Of a stretch of DNA of 64,000 nt, positions 23,314 through 35,087 are shown in pieces. How positions within the stretch are numbered: position 1 is the first letter of the stretch; the number at the start of each line of letters is the position of its first letter. The translations under genes and the position numbers were made by a program. Below the pieces are notes generated by a model that did no database searches, had not been told where the DNA came from, and saw only the letters and a list, made by a program, of their open reading frames with translations. This DNA comes from Solen grandis. Lineage: Eukaryota; Mollusca; Bivalvia; Adapedonta; Solenidae. The stretch spans positions 67,012,411 to 67,076,410 of the forward strand of contig CM037777.1 in NCBI GenBank assembly GCA_021229015.1, read 5' to 3'.

Positions 23314-24374
23314 AGAGAGGTTGATTTGATGAGGGTCCTGCGCATAGACAGGTTTGGTTATAAGGTCAAAACAGTAGATATGAGAGGGGGACAGTATGTT
23401 TAATGTAAGCCGTCAATAAAAAACATTAATCTTTTCTTGTTAGAGTCATAAATGACTGTAGTATCTCTAATTGCATCTGTATGTCACAACTCAGAATGTA
23501 CTTTAGGGATTGGGTTTATACTTTATACAATGGTCAAACTTAACTTAACAAGAACAAAAACTTTGCCTTGCTTCATCTCTATTACTTACTTGTATGGTGA
23601 AATTATGCTTTTCTAGAACATATTTTAAAAATTATTGAAGGCATTGATATCATTCAGGGTGTGAGGTGACATAGAACAATAACTTTATCTTGTCCCATTT
23701 TCTTGCTTTTCTATTAAAATTATACCTGACTGCAGCAAATTCATGAAGTATTAAAGGTTTTGAGAGGATCAATACTAGGAACAACTATTCCTTATCCATT
23801 TTATTTTTAATTTGACAGAGACCATGATCCATAATCTATCTTATTTGCTTTTTTGAATAAGATTTAACTTCCCTTATGTTTTACTTGCATACCCCCCCCC
23901 CAAAAAAAAAAATTATAGCCCAAGGGATTGTCTTTATTATTCACATATTTTAACTTTCGCTTCTGACCGTGCTCTCAATGCTTTGATTTTTTTTTTTAAA
24001 ATCATGGATGGCTGATTTGGGTGATAAAATGTCAATAGATGGGTATTGATAGAGGTAATACACACATAAACATGTAGTTAAAAGTAAAATTTTACCCAAT
24101 GAACATCTGTGAACAAGCTGCTTTAACAACACATTTTTTAAGCCGGAATTAGTAACCATAAACAGATGGAGAGGCTTGCGACATGGAAAATTTTTTGTTA
24201 TTGTCAACCAGAGTAAAATGCATAATGAAATAAGTTTTCACTTAAAAAAATGTAAACGAAGAATCATGGTATGGGCGTTCATTACTGCGATACATATCTG
24301 CCAACACTGCATAGAGATATACCAGTATATCGTTGCACAGTTATATTCAAGCAAACATATGTGATTGCTTGTTC

Positions 24375-24650
24375 CCATGGACAGTATTTCAGTCATTTGG
24401 AGGCAATGTCTACTTGAGACAGATATAGTGCTGCCAAGCTTCAGTATCACATGATACCACACCCAGTCACATTATCCTGACACCAGGTCAACCAGTCCTG
24501 AAACTACCCTTATATGCTGAGCGCCAAGCAAGGGAGTATACCAGTACCATTATTTACGACTTTGACATATTGTGGCCAGGGATATGTCAGACCCATGACC
24601 TCCCGCTCCCAAGGCGAGCGCTCTAACCACTCAGCCACTAGGGACGGTAT
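24375..24650 (-). mobile_element. tRNA-derived SINE, family S2, full length
   Basis: On the minus strand the head CCTAGTGGCTGAGTGGTTAG with GCGCTCGCCTTGGGAGCG is a clear serine/leucine-type tRNA relative. The body continues to GGCAGCAC and ends near the ACTGAAATACTG tail. Box B is degenerate (GGTCATGGGTCTGAC). Confidence 0.7.
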
Positions 24651-24867
24651 AAGGAAACATAATTATGAATCTTTATTACTGGTTATATCAAATATAAGTG
24701 AAACTGATACTTCTTGAAATATGTTTTTGATTATTTCATTTTTTTTAACCTCACAAAGCCATAATATAATTAGTCCTTTTATATGCCATCACTTCTTGAT
24801 ATTTTCTTTCTATCATAAACTGACTGAATATTCATTGCACTACAATATGATATGACAAAGATTTAAC

Positions 24868-25556
24868 AACAAGAGGGCCAAGATAACCCTGAAATTCCTC
24901 ACCTGAGTAATGTTGCTTTCATTGCTTTTTTAGCACAGTCGTATACTGAATAAATAATCCATGCAGAAGTACATTGCTGCAAGATCATCTGAATTCCATA
25001 CAAAAATGTACCTGTGATCCAAATTTTGAAAGTCATAGCCCTATATAAGTATATAAAATCAAAGGGCCATGATTTGAACAAACTTGATAGAGATTACACA
25101 TTAAATTTCAAACGTCTAAACTCCCGGCCTCATGCTTTCTGACAAGTAGACTTTGTTAGGTTTTTCCTCTTAAATTCCTGTTAAATCAAGCGATCCCTTA
25201 GACAGAACTTATTTTGACCAAAGGGCCATGATTTTAGCATAATTAGCAGAGGTCCAGTAAATGATGCTACAAATCAAAAATTAAAGCTCTAGATCCTGCA
25301 GTTTTGCAGAAGATTTTCATAACTTGCATATTTATAATCTATTCTTAGCACCTGTGACCTACTTTTTCAAACAATCAAGTCAATTTGAACAATTCTAAAA
25401 GGGGACCTCATAGGATCAATTCTGTGAAATAAGGTAACGCTCCAATCAAGTTTAGGAGAAGATGTTGCTTAAAAGAAATTATTGACAATTGAAGGCTGGA
25501 CGCCGACACAGGCCCATCATATTAACTCACCATGAGCATGTTGTGCTCAGGTAAAT
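24868..25556 (+). mobile_element. Helentron/'pearl'-like element
   Basis: Starts AACAAGAGGGCCAAGATAACCC followed by CTCACCTGAG. Ends with the hairpin GAGCATGTTGTGCTC, then AGGTAAATAG, where the usual CTAA is eroded. The core has 'AAGGGCCATGATTT' units. Confidence 0.55.
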
Positions 25557-25653
25557 AGATAGAATCCATATTTTCATATACGTTAGCATCAATATATTTG
25601 TTGACGAGGACATGATACATGTCAAAATCCACACATGCATAACTGAGTTAACA

Positions 25654-25895
25654 TTAACCCTTTCCCTCATATAGACTCATTTTGACGCGCTCAATAGGTA
25701 CCACATAAAGCCTGATCTGCAGAAAGCCAAACTCAATCCCTACCAAATTTAATTGTAAAATCCTCATTTCCAGACCACTGAGGAGCAGCGAACAGCATAA
25801 AACCTGATCAGCCTGCGAGTTACTCGCAGGCTGATCTGGTTTTATGCTGTTCGCATAGGTCTTTTCATGGTATCCTCTATGAGGGAAAGGGTTAA
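25654..25895. mobile_element. TTAA MITE, family A, copy 3
   Basis: TTAACCCTTTCCCTCATA at the left and TATGAGGGAAAGGGTTAA at the right, perfect inverse complements. The internal palindrome (~25787-25855) is nearly perfect around TGCGAGTTACTCGCA. This is the least diverged of the four copies. Confidence 0.88.
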
Positions 25896-26014
25896 GGCTG
25901 TTTGTTACTACCAAAATAAAATATACTTTTATTTTTAGAATAATTTCCGTCAAGAACAATATATACAAAACATGAATGAACTGGATGGTTAGCTTGTTTA
26001 TTTGTTTACAGAAT

Positions 26015-26255
26015 GGGTCTGATCTCCCACCAACAGTATTTCAGTCATTTAGAGATTATCTACTTGAGACAGATGTAGTGCTACCACCCATCTATATGTG
26101 GCATGATACCACACACTTTCCCATTATCCACACACCCGGCCAGCCAGTAACAAACAAGGCAGCTATACCAGTACTATTATATTACAACATAATTTTTATG
26201 CATGTGGTGGCCAGGGATCGACCCCATGACCTCCCAATTCCAGGGCAGACCCTTT
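26015..26255 (-). mobile_element. tRNA-derived SINE, family S2, diverged
   Basis: Shares CAGTATTTCAGTCATTT, GACAGATGTAGTGCTACC, CATGATACCACAC and GGCCAGGGATCGACCC with the copy at 24375-24650. Box B inverse (GGTCGATCCC) is kept near 26215. Confidence 0.6.
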
Positions 26256-26296
26256 TTATTTTATTGGAAAAAAAAAAAAGCATGAATATAAACACT

Positions 26297-26770
26297 GATG
26301 GGAAAATGATGCATGTCTAATGCCATAAAAATCCGCCAACGCATAACTGAATTATGGCCGTTTGTTAATTTTATATATATATATACTGTAAGAACATTAT
26401 TTTTTGTTGGCATAAAATTTTGTGGATTCTGTTGTCAAACAGATTCAAGACACATATATTTGTATATAATGAATTCAAACTTTCAGTATGATATTGAAAG
26501 GCACTGAAGGGACCATGCATTGATATTTTTGTGGGACAAAATTCCTGGAATATGACGGTCCCCGAAAATAACGAAAATAATCCCTCATGAAAAATAATGA
26601 CTTTACAGAAGACCTTCTTTAAAAGGAAAATTTCTGTCCAGAGCCATATCTTAGAATGGTTTGGTTGGATTTTAATGAAACTTGGAATGAATATATATAT
26701 ATATGATGGGAAAATGATGCATGTCTAATGCCATAAAAATCCACCAATGCATAACTGAATTATGGCCCTT
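26297..26770. repeat. ~65-bp direct duplication
   Basis: GATGGGAAAATGATGCATG through GCATAACTGAATTATGGCC occurs at 26297-26359 and again at 26705-26768 with very few changes. A MITE (26385-26608) lies between. Both units run into TATATA tracts. Confidence 0.75.
26385..26608. mobile_element. MITE, family 'TTTTCGTGG', second copy
   Basis: ACTGTAAGAACATTATTTTT at the left is matched inversely by AAAAATAATGACTTTACAG at the right. Inner phrases (TTTTGTTGGCA... TTTTGTGG) resemble the element at 290-483. No coding capacity. Confidence 0.55.
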
Positions 26771-28150
26771 TTATATATATATTGATAAGGACATTGCACC
26801 TTGAATGCCAGTAAAACCCACCAATGCACTATTAAGAAATTGTCCTACGTGGACAAAATTTTATGCATATGACGGTCCCTGGGATAAAAAAAAAAAAAAA
26901 AAAAAATGACAACATGGTCTAATTATTGTGGGACATGGGACCATAGCCGATTTCTGCAATAAACTATTTGGTTCCAAAAATTGTCTTAATAGTCAGGTGG
27001 GCTTACAGTGAGAATTTACTGTGTGCATATATGAATGACAGAAAAGCGTATCTATCTAGTTTTCATGATGTAATATGCTATTAAATTGTGCTCAATTTCT
27101 TTTTAATTGACTGAACTTGCATATATATGAAATATTGAATTTTTCTTCACTGTACCGACTGTTTAGACTCTGAGCTTCATTAATATTGTATAGGCAAACT
27201 TAAAGGAGTCGTCTGGTCTGACTCTGCTCTGATAAAATGACAGTTAATTTAATATTGTTATTTTCATAAAGTCAAAGGCCATAAACTCTGGAGATACTGG
27301 GAGTTTTTACTTTCGTAGGTTATTTAACTTGGTTGGGATTTTGTAAGAACAAGATTGCTTTTTAATTGATATCAGATTATCCCCTGCTTAATTAAGTAAA
27401 TCACGTACAAGAAAATAAAGTAATTTTCAAATTTTGTTGATGGGACAATGTCCAAGGTGAATGTTGTCCTACACATGTGTATGGTTGTAATTTGTAATGA
27501 TGTCTAACCATTAAGTCATAAATCATTCTCTTATGATATACTGAATCCCATAGGCAGACATTTCTTGAACTTTACAGGGCCTCTGAAGACTATTTCATTT
27601 CAACTGTCATTATACTACATGTATTTGGTTGTGTTCAAGTCAAATATCTATATATTTTCTAGAAAAAGTAGATGGGGGGGGGGGGGGGATTTGTCTGTCT
27701 GACAGAATCTCCAAAATTTTGGTAAATCTTTTTCAAGGACTTATAAAGTGTTCATAATCCCCTATGAAGATAACTAATGGGAAACTACCCTTCTTAAGAA
27801 ACCCAACCCAGCAAGCCAAGTCAGCGGCAGATGATCAAATTACAGTGATGCATGCCATCTCTGTTCAAGGTGACACACCCATGGCTGAACACCACATGGC
27901 CACTGAGGTGACACACAGCTGGGTGTGCTGGATGATGATACATCATACAGGAACATGATGATTTTAAGTCAAATTCATACTTTCAGAATTATAATGATAT
28001 GATCTTTAAATGTTACAATTTATTTCATATGTAGCTGAATCCAACTAAAACAGGAAGAAATCAAGAATTATGATACAAAATGTTAAGGTATATATATGAC
28101 AGAAATATTAATTTTATATCAATATAAAGGTTAACAACGACTGAACTATA

Positions 28151-28181
<31 letters not shown>

Positions 28182-28184
28182 TTT
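26609..28184. other. Intergenic, no supported gene
   Basis: Contains a poly-A run (26887-26906), a G run (27674-27688) and a stretch at 27764-27958 that is open on the plus strand and richer in C and G than its surroundings. The last has no recognised domain. An (AT) tract at 28149-28172 precedes the SINE. Confidence 0.4.
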
Positions 28185-28617
28185 CGGGGCCTCCGTGGCC
28201 GGGAGGGTAAAGTCGCTGACTTTAACTCAATCAGCCCCTCACCGCCTGGGTTCGAATCCCGGCAGGGTAATTCGGATTTTCATGTGAGGAAGCCTTCCAG
28301 CTGGCTTGCGGTAGGTCGGTGTTTCTACCCGGATGCCTCCGTGCATTTGTGGTCTTCCTCCACCTGTAATTAGCTGGACGTCGCTATATGAATGAAATAC
28401 TGTCGCAGCGACGGTAAACTCAATTTTTGTTTCTATATTTTATATTAATAATTTAAAATGAAATCCAAATCCACCATCCCCACTGATTCACTCACCGTTA
28501 AACTTTTCTATGACTGTAATTGCTATTGTATATTTAATCCACTTGTTATTACAACTTGTAATCTGTGGTAAAATAAAAGATATGTTCTGTTCTGCTCTCA
28601 AATAGTCAAGTCAAGTC
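28185..28617 (+). mobile_element. tRNA-derived SINE, family S1, split by an insertion
   Basis: Head with box A GTGGCCGGGAGGGTAAAG and box B GGGTTCGAATCCC; body as in the copy at 13663-13924. The body runs to ACTCAA at 28423 and the tail resumes at 28597 as CTCAAATAGTCAAGTCAAG. The ~173 bp between is foreign and ends AATAAAAGATATGTTCTGTTCTG-like, the look of a LINE or other retroposon 3' end. CTCAA on both sides may be its target duplication. Confidence 0.75.
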
Positions 28618-31600
28618 ATATAATAATTTTTTTCTATCTAAAAAATCTTCATAAAAATATACCCTACATATTATTCTGTATCATACATTTCAATTTATAT
28701 AGAATTTTAATTAATGAAGTAAAGGCAGTACACAAAAAAATATGCATGAACAGTTTGTGTGCATTGATCAAGAAAATCCACAAATAAAACATTTTAAATT
28801 AATAATATCATTACTAAGTAAAGAACATGAAAAAGATGGCTTATTATTTCTCTGTAAGCATCCACAACATTTCAGTTGACTGGGATGATTTCAAAGAAAT
28901 TGTGAAAAAATTATCTGATTTGGTACATTAATAGGGACACACTCCGGACTGGGCCAGTTTTAAATGATCTGACCCTTAGAATGCATAGAAAGGGCCTTGA
29001 AAACACTTTATCATGCATATATTAAATAGTAGGCATTTCATTTTTATTTTAACTAATTGTTTTTCTTTTTAAAAGTGCCCTGCTACATTTACCTTCAACA
29101 TTTTTGGCTATATTAAATAGTGGCTGAATTTTACTGTCAGCACAAAGCATCTCCTTTAAACATCTTTGAATTGATGTTTATAGCAAAAAGTCCCCATTAT
29201 TCACATTTATTACCAAAACCTGTTTTACGCTAAATACTCTGGTCTTCATATAATCTTGGCCATGCAACAACAGGATTTTTGCTAAAACAATCAGAAACTA
29301 TGATACAATAGAAAGACTGTTTGCAAAAGTATTCTAATTGCATATAGTGTAAAAAGGAGATGGAACACTTTTGCAGTCAGAGATAGGCACATCCTTAGTG
29401 GGCCAAGCCTTGGCAAGAAGGCGTGAGAACATGTGAAAACATAAAGTTCCTTGTTACTAATATTTAAATTCTCCAACTGACCCTATATCTAATATTTTCC
29501 TTACAAAGTAACAATACTTAAAAATATGATACACTTGAGCCCACAGTTTGTATTTAAATAGAACAATAAAATAATCAAGGCTATGACAAACCAACTCCCC
29601 CCCCCCCCCCGAGAGATGCTTCAGGGACCTGGGTTCTCATTATAAATTTAAAGTTGGTGGGAGTCCTGGACAAGTATATTGGAGACAGGATTTCTTTTCC
29701 TGACCAACTCTAATAGACTCCAACTATTTGGCAAGTATTTGTAAACAACTCTGACTTTCAGAATCCTTTTATGAACCAAGCATCTTTTTCATCAATCTTT
29801 AGGAATCAAATGATGTTTGAAACAGTATAAATCCTGAGAGATACTTGTGGAAAACAAACAATATAAGAAGACCACTGTCACCAGAGTTTATGCTTGAAAC
29901 ATCAATACACAAAGAAATGGGATAACGTAGTTATCAACGTAACTTGTTCGATTTTATTTGTTTTTATTATTGTATCTGTAAAATTTTACATATTTCTCAA
30001 AAATGTAAAAGTCAAGCAATATTATGAAACTGAATGTTATACAGTATATTGACCCAGACGTCTACTTTATATTTTCTAAAGGAATCTCTCTTAAGTCAAA
30101 TGGTTAGGACGTCATTTAAAGACAATAAACAATGTTTTTTTTTAAGATTTCTCTCGCTTTGGCATCATTATTTTTTAGTTAATCTCAATTAGATTTTCAG
30201 AATTGATAGTTATAATTGAAGTGTTGCATACAGCAAGAAACATTTGTCACATGGTTATAACCTCATGCAGATTAAAGAAAGAGTATCATTAAAAAATTCC
30301 AATAAAATTGCCAATTTGACTGATGAACTTAAAATTTAAAAATATATCGGAACTTAAAACGTTCAAAAAGTCTTGAAAATTTCGAGTGATTACGTCATCA
30401 AACACTGCAGATATTCATGCTTCATGGAATATCTTCTTGAAAATTTGAAAACAAACCTGTTCACTCTCTCGAAGCAATCTGTTTATTTTCCCTTTCTTTC
30501 TTTTAACAGAACATTACCTGAAAATATACGTGCTTGAAAAAAAATCATTCATTTCAAAGTGTGTTCTCGTTCTAGCGTCATGAGTGATGATGTTAATTTT
30601 CAGTATGAAGAGAGTATCGACTGTTTTCTCAAGGTTTAACAGCTACTGTTCTCTAATTCTAAATCTGTGAAAAATAAGTCAATATATTTAAAAGGCAAAT
30701 AAATTGTTGGAAGTTTCACAATCTGGTTAAATTCAGCTCCTAAAGTCACTCTGCTATGCTACACATAATACTGTGAAGTATAGTGAAGTGTCATTAAGGG
30801 GCTGATTTTAATCAATTGGGAGTTTCAAGGCATTTCTAACATAAACAAACTTTTGAAATTGGACAGGGTACAAGAAAGTAAAATAAAAATAATAAAAAAA
30901 ATATTTCCATATTTTTTTTACCTCTGCCTTTGTTTCCAACTGTATATGTATATATAAATAGCAATCAATTTAATGGTTGAAAGTATTGTCTTTCAAAGTA
31001 GATTTAATCTTAATGATTTTTTCATATTTTTTTCAGACTTTGTCAGACCAGAGGTGCATTCTGCAAGGAATAATTGTTCAGTCATGTGGGTATAAAATGG
31101 ATATTAAATGAATTATAATAGTAATAATGAAAAAAAAATATAGTAATAATGAAAAAAAAAAGAAAAAGGAATTCAATTGGCAGAAATGAAGTAAGAAAAT
31201 CTTTAAAATCTTTAGGACAGTCTTATCTAAAAAAAATTGCCTATTTTCTGCATGATTGTAAATAGTTGCATCATCAAATATGTTTTCATGAATATTTTCT
31301 TGAATATTTGAAGATAAAAAAGAAAAAAGATAAGGAGATAAAAATGAAAAATGTTCTCATCTGATTTTACGCTCATTTCTGAACGTAGTTTATAATGTAA
31401 TCCTACTTTTTTTTCACTTCATAGTTATTAGAAAGGTCAGGATCATTTTAATTCAATGAGATAAAGTTTGATGTAATTCTTTAGTACATATTTATGGTAG
31501 AAGTGATTTAAGTAATATATCTTAAATGATCAAGCATCAGTATTCCACATTTTATTGAATGATATAGCCTAATCAATCCAAAGGAAAGCTGTTTCGTTTG

Positions 31601-31850
31601 TAACATTATTTTCAACAAACGACCTTTTTTTCTTTTCTTTTTTTTTTTTAAACTATTTTTTTTTTTTGACAAAAATATAATGAATTTAAACACTGTTAAT
31701 ATATTTAAATTTGTGAAGCAATTTTCGTTAATAATATTACAACAATTCCAATCGAAATTATACTACGGGGTTTGAGAGTTGGAGAGTCAATCAACCATTC
31801 ATAAGAAAAAGATATGCATCACTAACACGTGACGATGCATAATGTATCAT
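28618..31850. other. Intergenic or intronic, no gene seen
   Basis: AT-rich with several A/T runs (31120-31160, 31620-31670) and a C run (29597-29610). No repeat boundary or coding exon could be supported. Confidence 0.45.
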
Positions 31851-32660
31851 TTTGAGACGACCCCTCCCCACACACTATGTATTAATTTATCAACAACACT
31901 ACACAAGGGCACCCCGCTTACACAGTGTGGCCAAAATACTTTTATAACTGCGTGTGAAGTGTAAAACCGCGTCCTACCTAACGCCGTAATTCCCGGCGAT
32001 GTTGCCAGTCATTAGAGTCGAAATATTACCACATAAACGATTGATTTCTGTAAATCTGTCAAAATGTCATACGAAATTAACGAACGTTAGTTATTACGAA
32101 GTTGTAACGTTGTTCAAACAAAACTAGGTCACCGAAGTGATAGCAATACGCGTACACAAAACTCTTATCCGTGTGTAAATTTACCTGACCTCGATAACGG
32201 TAGAAACAAGGACTCCTCACTTTTGTATACATAACCTGGAAGGCTAGAATCTTGAAAAAATATTGATCATGGAGCCTTTAAATTTTGATGATACGACGGC
32301 TTAAAATTCATAATAGAACGATGCATATAAAAATAAGAGGCTTACCTTGAATGCGCAAAGGCTTGAATGGTTCACTAAATCCGCGACCAGATCTTAATCT
32401 TTGGAAGTATACGCGTACACGAATTTGGCATAGATACGTTTTACAATGCAAGAAATTGCTACCGACCTACATCTCCTGTTGATACTGTATTACTGTTTGA
32501 CACAAGCCACGCCTTTCGAGACGGCATGTCGGAGCTAGCCAATCGGGTTGCACGCTGCCTGGGACCGAATCACTAATTGATATATAAAGCGGAAAAATAG
32601 ATGATACGCATGCTTGCGTACTTGATAAAAAGCAGATGCCTAAAAAATCGTTTGATATGT
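31850..32660 (-). promoter_or_regulatory. Candidate promoter and 5' non-coding exon block
   Basis: This stretch has visibly more CpG dinucleotides (ACGCGT, CGATAACGG, ACGAAG and others) than the surrounding AT-rich DNA. It lacks the repeats seen on either side. On the minus strand it offers two splice donors: CATTCAAG|GTAAGCC, with the exon ending at 32346, and GAGGTCAG|GTAAAT near 32188. The exon ending at 32346 would have only a short upstream reading frame, which suits a 5' untranslated exon. On the plus strand CCAAT (32539-32543) and TATATAAAG (32581-32589) form another promoter-like pair. It could serve the minus-strand ankyrin genes 11 kb and 22 kb downstream. This is inference only. 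Confidence 0.3.
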
Positions 32661-32819
32661 AGTCTTTCCCTGAAAAAGGGTTAGGTTTCTGTTAACCTAG
32701 CAGAAAACCCCACCAGAATAACTGCGCGTGAGCACTTATGACAAATATGGTCTATGTTTAGTTTCAGAGTTTAAATTTATATGATGTAAATAAACTAATA
32801 CTGGTAAGGAACAGATAAA

Positions 32820-32995
32820 ACGGCGTTCGGGAGGTCTAGGGTTTGATTCCCAGCCGAGAAACTTTCCTCCGATGACCGTATCAAATCAAAGACGTATAAA
32901 ACTGGTTCCAGGTGCACGTAACATTGCCTAACAGTTGCTATAAGAACTCGTGGTACTCAGTACTGGTTCTTCTCAGGAACTTGTCTCCCGTGTAT
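32820..32995 (+). mobile_element. SINE-like fragment, family S3
   Basis: A box-B-like GGGTTTGATTCCC (32839-32851) is followed by a body with CTCAGTACTGGTTC and TCTCAGGAAC. That body phrase recurs in the 71-bp minisatellite at 7176-7527, and a weaker version lies at 34050-34090. Box A is missing or decayed. Confidence 0.45.
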
Positions 32996-33424
32996 CGATG
33001 CTATATACGCAAAGAAAATGATTGCTACCCATTACAATAGAAAAACAGAAGGAGGACCAAATAGATAATTTTATACAGCATGTTCCATCAATCTTTTTTT
33101 ACCTATGGGTTGCCATAGCTGGAATCGAATTTACCTAAAATTAGTGGGATTTGAAGGAGGTAAATTTTTCTCGCTCTAACTTAACAGTAAACTTTTATTT
33201 TCTTTGCTTTATCCCCGCCTCTCTTCTCCACTCAAAACACAAAAAGGTAAAGTCTTCAGTGACATTAATCCATCTAAATATTCATCCATCCATCTGTCTA
33301 TCTCTTGGCTGCCTGTGCACAACTCGTCTTTTGGTATATATTTATGCCAGAATATACATATACTGCATTTGTAATTCACTAAACGGAAACTCCAGATAAC
33401 GCTATCTTTAGTCTTAATTCATTA

Positions 33425-33427
<3 letters not shown>

Positions 33428-33459
<32 letters not shown>
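33428..33459. repeat. Poly-A run, 32 nt
   Basis: Homopolymer, possibly the tail of a retroposon whose body is not recognisable. Confidence 0.9.
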
Positions 33460-33461
<2 letters not shown>

Positions 33462-33956
33462 AAGAGCTGTAACAAATAATTTGAAAACAAACATTTATCC
33501 TGTATAATGTTTATTGCGATGGACCCATTGATTATTAAACTACACACGCTCAAAGATAATAACTACCAAATTCGAAAGTTGCAAAATTTGCCGTTCTCGC
33601 AATAAATTAATGGAACAAGAATGTACGAATTAATGTCATTGCTTTTGGACCTGTGGCTTGCGGTCCCATTTTATTGTTTTTCGAACTTAAATGTCTTTCT
33701 GAACTGACTGAATACCCAATAAAAGTTGCCAATATTTTTTATTTTTTTTTCGAAATCGATGTTATGAATTTACTAATGTTTAACAATGTAGAAATGGATA
33801 ACAGATTAAAAACTGTAAAATTCTGTGAAATGCGATGTTAATTTTGGTGACTTTCTGTTTCGAGCGTAACGTTCTATACTTCTATTTACAGGTGGTAAAT
33901 GGTTAATTACGCAGCAACCAACTATTGTTTTAGTTCACTAGCGGTGAAATACCACA

Positions 33957-34100
33957 GGGCGCATTGAATCAGTGGTAACATACCCGACTGCGGATCCGAA
34001 GGTTGTGGGTTCGAACCCCGTCGGGAGAAAAGATTTTTCATGACCTTCGCAGGCGCAAAGTACTGGTCCAACCCAAGAACTGTCAAGAGGGTTTAACATT
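33957..34100 (+). mobile_element. tRNA-Arg-like SINE, family S3
   Basis: The head has a D-arm-like ATCAGTGGTAAC, an anticodon-arm-like ACTGCGGATC and a perfect box B GGTTCGAACCC. The acceptor halves do not pair, so it is not a working tRNA. The body carries AAGTACTGGTCCAACCCAAG, similar to the fragment at 32820. Confidence 0.55.
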
Positions 34101-34149
34101 TTGTGAAGATATCGGGTACAGTTATTGAGACATTCATAATATCAAAAGG

Positions 34150-34292
34150 TAGCGTTAGAGGAACCGTTAAGTGTATATATTGCATCCTTAAAATGACAGA
34201 AAGTCACACAGATTTCAGCTCTAACCTTCACTTTTTGGCAAGGAACACACATACCCTGTCATTTTAAGGAGTATTTATACTAACGCCGTATC
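34150..34292. mobile_element. Small inverted-repeat element, ~140 bp
   Basis: TCCTTAAAATGACAG (34185-34199) has a perfect inverse at CTGTCATTTTAAGGA (34257-34271). The outer ends GCGTTAG and CTAACGC also match inversely. Probably a MITE. Confidence 0.5.
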
Positions 34293-35087
34293 TGTATCAC
34301 ACGAGACGTGTGTTTTGTCCATTCGTCAAATATGGATATCGGGTGACCATAGCAGCACAAAAATGTCGAGCCCAGTTGATAGCTGATCCGGGCTCCCATT
34401 GGCTACCGTCGTATAGAAGACAAATGCAATCTATCTACGCGTGATCATTTTCAAAATTTAGATAGATTGATGGTATAATCTTTCAATAAATCTCAAAACA
34501 GAGACCACGAAATGTTTTAACAAACCGTTAGTTGAGAATACCCTCGTCGTGGCTGACCGTGCTCGCTCCATTAATCAGCAATACCAGTGGTAGTACAGAG
34601 GGTCCGCATTGAAAACCTTCTTCCATCAACAAAACAAATTAATTGGACAGCGAACGTGGGAACGGTCCACTGCCGTGTGTTACCAAATCCCTGGAGGGGT
34701 CGCCCGTAACGTACTAGAAAGCGCCCCTATTTTGTCTATAATTAGTCGGCATTGGCATCAATCGAAAATCGTGTAATCAGTCAAACTGTCAGGAAGGAGG
34801 GATTTTCCTTGACAGTGAAGATGAGAGCACCCTAATTGAAGGTACTCTGTGCTCGCTACACTCCAGGTTCAAATTCTCTATTTTGCGCCTATTTACTGCC
34901 AGCATTATCGATGAGCTTTAATATGCCTCTGACAGATAGCTATCAAATAGCAAGATAAAAGGAATGAGCTGTGGTCATTTTCAACTGTTTATTCTTTAAC
35001 GGTTTCCATATTTCTCAGAATGAGCATGATGCAGTTTCAGTAGTGTTCTGGTATGGATGGCCCGCACCCTGCTCACGAACATTTACC
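34293..35087. other. No gene seen; relatively CpG-containing
   Basis: Mixed-composition unique sequence with many CG dinucleotides (for example 34540-34760). No coding frame or splice structure could be supported. Confidence 0.35.

Larger units (their letters stand above)
22146..24126. mobile_element. TTAA element, family B, long copy (~2 kb)
   Basis: Begins TTAA AGCAGCTTGTTCACAGATG and ends with the exact inverse CATCTGTGAACAAGCTGCT TTAA. The outer ~320 bp on the left and ~180 bp on the right match a short copy at 35415-35934. The middle contains a family-A MITE (23072-23313), a tRNA-like remnant (~22790-22864) and unknown sequence. No transposase frame is visible, so it is non-autonomous or has lost its coding part. 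Confidence 0.75.

Noticed and set aside
33957..34030. Possible tRNA-Arg gene
   Set aside because: Box B and parts of the arms fit, but the acceptor stem does not pair and a SINE body follows.
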